Positions 1 through 4,363 of a stretch of 5,378 nucleotides of DNA are shown here, one piece after another. Position numbers and translations under genes: made by a program. The DNA is from Acidimicrobiales bacterium (lineage in GTDB: Bacteria; Actinomycetota; Acidimicrobiia; Acidimicrobiales; Acidimicrobilacustridaceae), in NCBI GenBank assembly GCA_023264135.1, contig JALQSZ010000118.1, positions 1-5,378 on the forward strand, read 5' to 3'. The notes under the pieces are model-generated. The model did not search any database. It was not told where the DNA came from and saw only the letters and a list, made by a program, of their open reading frames with translations. Each line of letters starts with the position of its first letter. The first letter of the stretch is position 1.

Positions 1-222
1 GTGGAGATACAGCGCGAGATGATCTTGACCGCTTTGCCAATTCTCGAGATCGGAACGATCAGTGTGATGGCCAAATCCCCGTGCGCAAAGCGCCGAGGCC
101 AGGCGATCGACGCGAGACATAAATCCGGCGTAGGTGAGTCGCCGATCATCGTGGACGAGTGCTTCGCGAGTGGGCACCGCATGCGCGACGGCGCGAATGA
201 CCTCAGCGAGGTTGAAGTCCAT
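1..222 (-). CDS. FadD-type acyl-CoA synthetase (AMP-forming), N-terminal fragment
   Basis: Partial gene: 74 codons from an ATG at 222 run off the left edge without a stop. The product begins MDFNLAEVIRAVAHAVPTRE and continues with ALVHDDRRLTYAGFMSRVDR, the usual opening of ANL-superfamily ligases (a short helix, then the 'people-aim-tyr-gel' region LTYAGF). It ends in ENWQSGQDHLALYLH, typical of actinobacterial FadD enzymes that activate a fatty or other carboxylic acid through an acyl-AMP to its CoA thioester. The AMP-binding P-loop and catalytic lysine would lie outside the window, so substrate cannot be judged. It starts 6 bases after the stop of the membrane protein at 229-594, so the two are probably co-transcribed. 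No Shine-Dalgarno is evident, which fits translational coupling. Family is recognised from the N-terminus only; the substrate class is inference. Confidence 0.85.
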   Translation of the reverse strand, partial: MDFNLAEVIRAVAHAVPTREALVHDDRRLTYAGFMSRVDRLASALCARGFGHHTDRSDLENWQSGQDHLALYLH

Positions 223-228
223 TTGCGA

Positions 229-594
229 TCAGGAGAACCAAATGCGCTGGTACTCGCGGCTTTGGTGATGGAGGAGGAGCGCAAACAAAGCGAGCGGCAT
301 GATGAGCGACAGCAAGAAGTTGAGGTCAAAAACGGAGCCGACACCGTTGTTCGCGATTGAGATGATGAACGGAACGAGCCCAATCGTTGCGATGGCAACG
401 CCGAGCCAATAGCCCCAACGCTTTTCGTTGGCGATGCCGAAACCGGCTCCTGCTTGGCCGATGACGAGCACCAAACCAAGTGGGCTCATGATTCCGCCGA
501 GCAGCGCAGTGAACACGGCGTTGAGGTAGAGCAGGTACACCGCGATCTGCAGTGTTTGCGGTTGAGTCGGGTTCGTCCAACGACGGGTCTCCAT
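229..594 (-). CDS. Small four-helix integral membrane protein, function unknown
   Basis: A 121-aa protein starting METRRWTNPTQPQT. After a polar N-terminus of about 15 residues there are four hydrophobic segments, roughly residues 16-34, 37-55, 61-82 and 90-109, followed by a short charged tail ending in EYQRIWFS. The first loop and helix 2 are glycine-rich (LLGG, GQAGAGFG). No signal peptide, cofactor motif or catalytic residues are seen, and I cannot assign a function. The reading frame stays open upstream to 987, but that part is arginine-rich, lies antisense to the nucleotidyltransferase and looks like shadow. ATG 594 is therefore chosen; it sits just before the charged cap of helix 1. 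The acyl-CoA synthetase starts 6 bases downstream, so a role near lipid metabolism at the membrane is possible but only inferred from position. Confidence 0.75.
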   Translation of the reverse strand: METRRWTNPTQPQTLQIAVYLLYLNAVFTALLGGIMSPLGLVLVIGQAGAGFGIANEKRWGYWLGVAIATIGLVPFIISIANNGVGSVFDLNFLLSLIMPLALFALLLHHQSREYQRIWFS

Positions 595-601
595 GGGGTG
601 C

Positions 602-608
602 GAGTCTG
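602..608. promoter_or_regulatory. Possible overlapping divergent -10 boxes
   Basis: The two divergent starts (594 minus, 615 plus) are 20 bases apart, so their promoters must overlap each other or coding sequence. On the plus strand GAGTCT (602-607) keeps the A and final T of an actinobacterial TAnnnT -10 box and predicts a transcript start near 614, one base before ATG 615. On the minus strand CAGACT (608-603) does the same and predicts a start near 596, two bases before the ATG at 594. Both lack the first T and no -35 is visible, so this is weak. It is offered because neither gene has a convincing Shine-Dalgarno. Confidence 0.22.
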
Positions 609-614
609 TCAGGG

Positions 615-1463
615 ATGGAACCGACTGCCGCACCAGCGACCCAAATTTCTCGCAGCGACCTCGTGGGCGTGGTGCTGGCCGCGGGCGCGGGATCGCGAAT
701 TGCGCCGCTCTCTGGCCTGCTGCCGAAAGCGTTGTGCCCGGTTGGTAATCGGGCACTCGTCGATCTCGGGCTGGATCGACTGACAGGTCTCGTCGATGGG
801 ATGGCAGTAAACGCACACCACTTCGCCGATCGCGTTCGTCACCATCTCGACTCAGAGTGGGGCGAGGCAGTCCACCTTTCGATTGAGCCCGATGAGGCAC
901 TCGGGACCGCGGGCGGTGTGGCCCGATTGCGAACGTGGATCGATGGTCGAGCTGCGGTGATCGTGAACGCCGACAGTTGGTCGCCAACTTCGCTTGCGCC
1001 GCTCATCGATGGTTGGGACGGTCAACGAGTTCGCGTCATGGTCAACGGTGAAGGTGGTTTTGGTCCACGCGCACAGGTTGTCGCAAGCACGTTGCCGTGG
1101 TCGGTCGTGAAAGAACTTCGCGAGATGCCAAGTGGTTTGTACGAGGTTGTATGGCGTGAGTTATTCGCGAGTAGCGAACTCGATGTTGTCCAGCATTACG
1201 GACCATTCATTGATTGTGGAACGCCGAGCGATTACCTCAACGCAAATCTCAGCGCCGTCGAACTGCATGGATCGCCACTCATCGCCGAGGATGTCGTTAT
1301 CGAGGACGGCGTGAACATCGAAGGCAGCGTGATTGGTTCTGGCGCACACATTCGTGGCGACGTCTTCGCCTCGGTTGTTTGGCCGAATCAGGTGGTGGGG
1401 CCCGATGAACGGCTGATCCGTTCAATTCGTGCTGGCACCTCTGTCATGGTCGGACCGTTATGA
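615..1463 (+). CDS. Sugar-phosphate nucleotidyltransferase with C-terminal beta-helix stub
   Basis: A 282-aa enzyme expected to join a sugar-1-phosphate to an NTP, giving an NDP-sugar and pyrophosphate in the cytoplasm. The nucleotide-binding signature is VVLAAGAGSR-IAPL-S-LLPKALCPVG (residues 19-44; Lys38 is the signature lysine). It is followed by LGTAGG (96-101), VNAD (117-120, Asp120 the likely metal ligand) and FIDCGTPSDYLNANL (198-212), the usual end of the catalytic fold. Residues about 220-262 form a short left-handed beta-helix (VVIEDGVNIEGSVIGSGAHI). The layout resembles mannose-1-phosphate guanylyltransferases, glucose-1-phosphate thymidylyltransferases and MurU; base and sugar cannot be told apart here. 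ATG 615 is chosen because the N-terminal beta strand begins at about residue 16. An in-frame ATG at 552 would run into the divergent membrane gene and adds no recognisable sequence. The last 76 bases overlap rlmN on the other strand. Confidence 0.88.
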   Translation: MEPTAAPATQISRSDLVGVVLAAGAGSRIAPLSGLLPKALCPVGNRALVDLGLDRLTGLVDGMAVNAHHFADRVRHHLDSEWGEAVHLSIEPDEALGTAGGVARLRTWIDGRAAVIVNADSWSPTSLAPLIDGWDGQRVRVMVNGEGGFGPRAQVVASTLPWSVVKELREMPSGLYEVVWRELFASSELDVVQHYGPFIDCGTPSDYLNANLSAVELHGSPLIAEDVVIEDGVNIEGSVIGSGAHIRGDVFASVVWPNQVVGPDERLIRSIRAGTSVMVGPL

Positions 1464-2485
1464 GTTGCGCGTAACTGACCGCACGCGGCGTCGATGTCGT
1501 TGCCTCGATTGGCACGAACGGTCACGTTCACGCCGAGATCGAGCAACTCGTTCGCGAACTGTTGCACTTTGGCTGGCGATGATCCGGTTGTGGGCCAACC
1601 AGGGGTGTCGTTGAGCGGAATCAGATTCACATGGGCTCGGAGCCGTCGTGTCGCCGCTGCGAGTTCGCGAGCATCGCTTGAACGATCGTTGACATCGGCG
1701 ATGAGGGCCCATTCAAACGAGAGGCGACGATTCTTGACTCGGAGGTAGTCCTCGCATGCGTCGTAAAGATCGGCTAGTGGATAGCGCTTATTGATCGGAA
1801 CGAGTTCATCGCGCAACTCATCGTTTGCTGCGTGAAGTGAAACAGCGAGATTCACTGGAAGTGGTTCATCGGTGAGTTTCCGAATGCCAGGGATGATTCC
1901 GACCGTGGAGATGGTGAGATGACGCGCGGAAATGCCGATATCGCCATGGATGCGGTAAACAGCATCGATCATGCGGTCGTAGTTCGCCATCGGTTCGCCC
2001 ATGCCCATGAACACGATGTTGGAAACTCGCCGAGGTATTGGTCCTTCGTTGGCGCGTCGAGCAGCTCGAACAACTTGTTCAACAATTTCGCCAACGGTCA
2101 GATTGCGCTCGAACCCGCCCTGTCCGGTTGCGCAGAAGCCACACGCCATTGCGCAACCGGCTTGTGTGCTGACGCAAACAGTCGAACGATCGGGATAGTG
2201 CATCAAAACGGTTTCAACCGACGCGCCATCGGCGAGTCGCCATAACCACTTCACGGTGTTGCCATCGGCGGTTGCTGATTCGGTCACCATTTCCAGCGCA
2301 GGAGGGAGAACCTCATCGAGTCGTGCGCGTAGCGACGCGGGAAGCGAGGTGATGTTGTTTGGTTCAGCGAAATCGACGTACAAACCCTTCCAAAGTTGGT
2401 CGAGTCGGTAGCGAGGCTCGCCATCAAGAATTCCGGCGAGCGCGTCTCGATTGGCATCGAAAAGTGACAGTGCGTTCTCGGTCAC
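1388..2485 (-). CDS. rlmN: Dual-specificity 23S rRNA (adenine-2503-C2)/tRNA (adenine-37-C2) methyltransferase
   Basis: RlmN is a radical-SAM enzyme that methylates C2 of A2503 in 23S rRNA and, in the studied enzyme, A37 of some tRNAs. Counting from GTG 2485 the protein has 365 aa. The [4Fe-4S] motif CAMACGFC gives Cys111, Cys115 and Cys118. GMGEP lies at 161-165, SLHA at 216-219 and VPINKRYPL at 229-237. The two methyl-transfer cysteines are also present: Cys104 (in CVSTQAGC) and Cys335 (in DAACGQLRA), matching Cys118 and Cys355 of the E. coli enzyme. GTG 2485 is preferred over GTG 2512. It forms a GTGA overlap with the mshD stop, has GAAGGA 8 bases upstream, and starts where the usual N-terminus starts. 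The 24 residues after CGQLRAT are a tail lying wholly within the convergent overlap with the nucleotidyltransferase gene. Confidence 0.97.
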   Translation of the reverse strand: MTENALSLFDANRDALAGILDGEPRYRLDQLWKGLYVDFAEPNNITSLPASLRARLDEVLPPALEMVTESATADGNTVKWLWRLADGASVETVLMHYPDRSTVCVSTQAGCAMACGFCATGQGGFERNLTVGEIVEQVVRAARRANEGPIPRRVSNIVFMGMGEPMANYDRMIDAVYRIHGDIGISARHLTISTVGIIPGIRKLTDEPLPVNLAVSLHAANDELRDELVPINKRYPLADLYDACEDYLRVKNRRLSFEWALIADVNDRSSDARELAAATRRLRAHVNLIPLNDTPGWPTTGSSPAKVQQFANELLDLGVNVTVRANRGNDIDAACGQLRATHNGPTMTEVPARIERISRSSGPTT

Positions 2486-3102
2486 GAAGGTTGTCCTTCG
2501 TCGAGCGCCCACCAGCAGTGCGAATCATGTTCGACGAACCCGAGATCTCGATAGAGCGTCTGTGCGGCCAGGTTGTTGTGTTCGACGTGGAGCATCCCAA
2601 CCTCAACCGACCGAGCAGCGAGCGAGTTCAGTCCCGCAAGCGTCAGTGCCCGACCCAGACCTTTGCCGTGAAAGTCGGGATCAACGGCAATCACAAAGAT
2701 TTCTCCGAGTTCGGGATCCGTGTCCGTCGCGGGATGAATCTTCGTCCAACAAAAACCCGCCAATACGCCGTCGATTTCGTGGAGCAGGAAACCATTGGGG
2801 TCGAACCATGGTTCCTGGATGCGAGCGTTGAGTTCAGTCTTCGTCCAATTTGATTGGTCAGGATGCCATTCGAACGCTCGGTTGTTCACGCGCAAAAACT
2901 CGTTGTCGTCCTGTCCGGGAACGAAGACGCGCGTTGCAAGTTCCGGTGCGGCGTGAGGGAGGGGGAGGGGCACTCGCAATTGCTGAATGCAACGAACGAG
3001 GCGCAAACCGGCAGCAGCAGCTTCAGCGACATCGGCGTCGGTGGCCGGTTCTGACTCAAGCTGGAGGAGCCGACCGGAGTCGTCGCGAAGTTCTGTGCGC
3101 AC
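2482..3102 (-). CDS. mshD: Mycothiol synthase, short form with a single complete GNAT domain
   Basis: MshD acetylates Cys-GlcN-Ins with acetyl-CoA, the last step of mycothiol synthesis. The 206-aa product matches the catalytic C-terminal half of the family: RVNNRAFEWHPDQ (residues 71-83), EPWFDPNGFLL (97-107), FCWTKIHP (117-124), the acetyl-CoA-binding strand and loop VIAVDPDFHGKGLG (137-150), and HVEHNNLAAQTLYRDLGF (172-189). In the Q/RxxGxG loop the first position is His145. Known MshD proteins have about 300 aa and two GNAT domains. Here only a remnant of the first remains (residues about 30-50, GLRLVRCIQQLRVPLPLP, like the domain-end strand before the linker). Nothing upstream in any frame restores it, because the nth promoter and gene lie there. 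GTG 3102 is the chosen start and coincides with the transcript start predicted from TAGGGT at 3114-3109. It overlaps rlmN by GTGA. Another small-thiol GNAT is possible but less likely. Confidence 0.82.
   Translation of the reverse strand: MRTELRDDSGRLLQLESEPATDADVAEAAAAGLRLVRCIQQLRVPLPLPHAAPELATRVFVPGQDDNEFLRVNNRAFEWHPDQSNWTKTELNARIQEPWFDPNGFLLHEIDGVLAGFCWTKIHPATDTDPELGEIFVIAVDPDFHGKGLGRALTLAGLNSLAARSVEVGMLHVEHNNLAAQTLYRDLGFVEHDSHCWWALDEGQPS
2484..2501 (-). promoter_or_regulatory. Hairpin sequestering the rlmN ribosome binding site and start
   Basis: On the minus-strand transcript ACGAAGG-ACAA-CCTTCGT is a perfect 7-bp stem with a 4-base loop. The 5' arm and loop contain the Shine-Dalgarno GAAGGA. 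The 3' arm runs into the first two bases of the rlmN GTG and the first base of the mshD TGA. In isolation the hairpin would hide the rlmN start; a ribosome finishing mshD would melt it. The stem and overlap are seen directly; coupled translation is inference. Confidence 0.55.
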
Positions 3103-3106
3103 GGCC

Positions 3107-3138
3107 GGACCCTACCGGCGCTGACGGCAGTAGGGTCC
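3107..3138. promoter_or_regulatory. Perfect 9-bp inverted repeat carrying divergent -10 boxes for mshD and nth
   Basis: GGACCCTAC (3107-3115) and GTAGGGTCC (3130-3138) are perfect inverted copies separated by 14 bases in the 43-base gap. Each arm contains TAGGGT, a fit to the actinobacterial TAnnnT -10 box, pointing outwards. The plus box (3131-3136) predicts a start near 3143, just before nth ATG 3146. The minus box (3114-3109) predicts a start at 3102, the first base of mshD. No Shine-Dalgarno precedes either gene, so both would be nearly leaderless. With a 17-base spacer each -35 position falls on the other arm (GACCCT), so polymerase could not occupy both at once. A repressor operator with the same symmetry is an alternative. 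Confidence 0.55.
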
Positions 3139-3145
3139 CGACACC

Positions 3146-3787
3146 ATGGCGAAGCCAAGATCTCCGAAGGGTCGAGCGAAAGAAACACTTGCTCGTCTCG
3201 ACCTCGAATACCCCGATGCACAGTGCGAACTCGACCATCGGAATCCCTATGAACTTCTCGCCGCCACGATCCTGTCGGCGCAATGCACCGATGTGCGCGT
3301 CAACATGGTCACCCCCGGACTCTTTGCTCGGTTCCCAACTCCCGAGGACCTTGCCGTTGCTGATCCGCTCGAGGTCGAGGAGCTTGTTCGCAGCACGGGC
3401 TTCTATAAGAACAAAGCCCGCTCACTTATCGGTATGGCCCAGGCACTGGTCGAGCGCTACGACGGAGAGGTCCCCTCGGCGATGGAGGACCTCGTCACGG
3501 TCCCCGGGGTGGGGCGTAAGACCGCAAACGTGGTTCGCAGTGTGGCCATGGACCTTCCCGGCCTCCCCGTCGATACCCACGTTGGCCGTTTATCGCTTCG
3601 GCTCGGCCTCACCACCGAAACCGACCCGGTCAAGGTCGAATATGTCCTGAACGACATGATTCCGCCCGCCGATCGGGGTCGATTCAGCCTTCTGCTCATT
3701 CTCCATGGCCGCCGGGTTTGTGCCTCCCGTAAGGCCCGATGCATCGACTGCGTTCTGTCCGACTATTGCCCCTCGGCGGCGCTTTGA
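3146..3787 (+). CDS. nth: Endonuclease III, DNA glycosylase/AP lyase
   Basis: Nth excises oxidised pyrimidines and nicks the resulting abasic site in base-excision repair. The 213-aa length matches the family (E. coli 211 aa). The N-terminal region has NPYELLAATILSAQCTD (33-49). The helix-hairpin-helix is VPGVGRKTANVV (119-130), whose Lys125 corresponds to the catalytic Lys120 of E. coli. VDTHVGRL (142-149) supplies catalytic Asp143. The C-terminal [4Fe-4S] motif has exact C-x6-C-x2-C-x5-C spacing at Cys192, Cys199, Cys202 and Cys208. ATG 3146 is the only sensible start, lies about 3 bases after the transcript start predicted from TAGGGT (3131-3136), and has no Shine-Dalgarno. It diverges from mshD. 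No plus-strand gene follows closely, and the strong terminator ending near 3976 would also stop read-through from nth. Confidence 0.97.
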   Translation: MAKPRSPKGRAKETLARLDLEYPDAQCELDHRNPYELLAATILSAQCTDVRVNMVTPGLFARFPTPEDLAVADPLEVEELVRSTGFYKNKARSLIGMAQALVERYDGEVPSAMEDLVTVPGVGRKTANVVRSVAMDLPGLPVDTHVGRLSLRLGLTTETDPVKVEYVLNDMIPPADRGRFSLLLILHGRRVCASRKARCIDCVLSDYCPSAAL

Positions 3788-3867
3788 CCGGACAGGGGTG
3801 GCTCGAACGACTCTGGGTCTTTACGCCGTTCTTGCGCGCTTGATACGAGATCGTCAAATTTTCGCGC

Positions 3868-3873
3868 TATGTT
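3868..3873 (+). promoter_or_regulatory. -10 box TATGTT upstream of the candidate small RNA
   Basis: TATGTT fits TAnnnT and predicts a transcript start near 3880, exactly where the first hairpin of the following structured region begins. No good -35 is found at 16-18 bases; TTGATA at 3840-3845 is 22 bases away, which is too far for a standard promoter. The agreement between predicted start and hairpin edge is the main support. Confidence 0.4.
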
Positions 3874-3879
3874 GACCGG

Positions 3880-3976
3880 GTCAGGCTCCCGCCGCCTGAC
3901 ATGGTGACAATCATCTGGGATCCGCCGCCCAGTGTCACCTTGCCGACGCCCCCTAGTGGGGCGTCGGCGTCTTTTT
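3880..3976 (+). ncRNA. Candidate small RNA: two C-rich-loop hairpins plus terminator
   Basis: About 97 bases of non-coding sequence fold into three consecutive elements. Hairpin 1 pairs GTCAGGC (3880-3886) with GCCTGAC (3894-3900) around the loop TCCCGCC. Hairpin 2 pairs GGTGACA (3903-3909) with TGTCACC (3933-3939) and CTGGG (3915-3919) with CCCAG (3928-3932), with a 5-base bulge on the 5' side and the loop ATCCGCCG. Two bases later comes the terminator stem. CCGCCGCC occurs in both hairpins (3889-3896 and 3922-3929), at the junction of loop and 3' arm. Two C-rich-loop hairpins followed by a terminator, under 100 bases long, recall the actinobacterial 6C RNA (B11 in mycobacteria), but the loops lack the defining runs of six Cs. 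A leader or attenuator for the genes downstream is the main alternative. Confidence 0.5.
3942..3976 (+). terminator. Strong intrinsic terminator
   Basis: GCCGACGCCCC (3942-3952) pairs without mismatch with GGGGCGTCGGC (3958-3968) around the 5-base loop CTAGT, followed by GTCTTTTT. The 11-bp GC-rich stem and T tract are a textbook intrinsic terminator. The T tract is only on the plus-strand side, so it acts on transcripts moving rightwards: the candidate small RNA and any read-through from nth. Confidence 0.9.
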
Positions 3977-4066
3977 GCGCTCAACAGTGTGAAAGAAGCA
4001 GAAATCTTCAGTGTTTCTGACGATCGATGCTGTGCTGTGAGCTTGCTCGTTGTGGAGGTTTGCGAT
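3977..4066. other. Short gap between terminator and small ORF
   Basis: Ninety bases after the terminator. I see no clear -10 box for the downstream ORF. Minor structure only: the 6-base inverted repeat CAGAAA (3999-4004) / TTTCTG (4014-4019), and CAGTGT repeated at 3985-3990 and 4010-4015. Neither is strong enough to name. The Shine-Dalgarno of the next gene closes the gap. Confidence 0.4.
4054..4058 (+). promoter_or_regulatory. Shine-Dalgarno GGAGG deciding the start of the 81-aa ORF
   Basis: GGAGG lies 8 bases before GTG 4067, in frame with the 81-aa ORF. It is the best ribosome binding site in the window and argues for 4067 over the in-frame GTG codons at 4037 and 4121. An ATG at 4065 has a 6-base spacer but is in another frame and matches nothing recognisable. 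Confidence 0.55.
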
Positions 4067-4312
4067 GTGGCGCGAGCTGGCGCCGAAACGGCAGATCGGC
4101 TGGTCTGCGAGACTGCCCCCGTGCACAACGAACGAGCCCAGCTTTCGAGCGCAACCACCACGCTTGAGGAACTTCTTGATCGGGTGAGTTCCACTGCCGA
4201 GGCGGTGTTGGCTGCTGGCGACGAATCGTTGGCATCGGATCTCTTCGAGGTGGAACGTTCCTTGCGCACGGCCCACCGACGATTGGTGTCGGCCACGCGC
4301 CGAGCGGGGTAA
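4067..4312 (+). CDS. Small helical protein of unknown function upstream of hisD
   Basis: An 81-aa acidic-to-mixed protein that I do not recognise with certainty. Residues 1-20 look unstructured. Residues about 25-78 (TTLEELLDRVSSTAEAVLAA, then DLFEVERSLRTAHRRLVSAT) look like two amphipathic helices with leucine or valine spacing that could form a helical hairpin or short coiled coil, ending in an arginine-rich tail. No membrane segment or metal-binding cysteine pattern is seen. The start rests on GGAGG 8 bases before GTG 4067; starting at GTG 4121 would give 63 aa and keep the whole helical part. It follows the terminator and precedes hisD by 51 bases, which carry a separate -10 box, so it is probably not in the his transcript. 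The coding bias and helical pattern make it more likely real than chance. Confidence 0.6.
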   Translation: MARAGAETADRLVCETAPVHNERAQLSSATTTLEELLDRVSSTAEAVLAAGDESLASDLFEVERSLRTAHRRLVSATRRAG

Positions 4313-4349
4313 ACCTCGAATCCTCTTCAGTGCGCGGTGAGCCGACCGC

Positions 4350-4355
4350 TAGCGT
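4350..4355 (+). promoter_or_regulatory. -10 box TAGCGT for hisD
   Basis: TAGCGTCC (4350-4357) matches the TAGGGTCC found in front of mshD and nth. As a -10 box it predicts a transcript start near 4362, two bases before GTG 4364, so hisD would be nearly leaderless. No convincing -35 is seen. There is no Shine-Dalgarno before hisD, which agrees. Confidence 0.5.
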
Positions 4356-4363
4356 CCTAGGTC

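Noticed and set aside
595..987. N-terminal extension of the membrane protein upstream of ATG 594
   Set aside because: The added residues are Arg/Pro/Ser-rich and antisense to the conserved N-terminal half of the nucleotidyltransferase; the membrane protein is complete from 594.
2486..2512. Earlier GTG start for rlmN at 2512
   Set aside because: GTG 2485 has GAAGGA at 8 bases, a GTGA overlap with the mshD stop and the normal family N-terminus; the extra nine residues MGARRRTTF add nothing recognisable.
3103..3283. Frameshift hiding the missing N-terminal domain of MshD
   Set aside because: None of the minus-strand frames in this stretch resembles a GNAT domain, and the region is occupied by the nth promoter and intact nth coding sequence.
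2850..3650. Plus-strand open frame of 266 codons across the mshD-nth gap
   Set aside because: It runs antisense to mshD and out of frame with nth, both of which have intact family motifs, and its product is arginine-, serine- and proline-rich low-complexity sequence typical of a shadow frame.
3901..4020. Plus-strand 39-codon frame beginning MVTIIWDPPPSVTL
   Set aside because: No Shine-Dalgarno precedes it, and it runs straight through the terminator stem and T tract; the RNA folding explains the sequence better.
3880..4066. Histidine-type attenuator controlling the small ORF and hisD
   Set aside because: There is no leader peptide with a run of histidine codons, no T-box features are visible, and hisD appears to have its own promoter. 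It is kept only as a weak alternative to the small-RNA reading.
3763..4296. Minus-strand open frame whose C-terminal 40 residues look protein-like (RKFDDLVSSAQERRKDPESF)
   Set aside because: There is no start codon or ribosome binding site near that segment, the upstream part is low-complexity, and it crosses the terminator and the end of nth.
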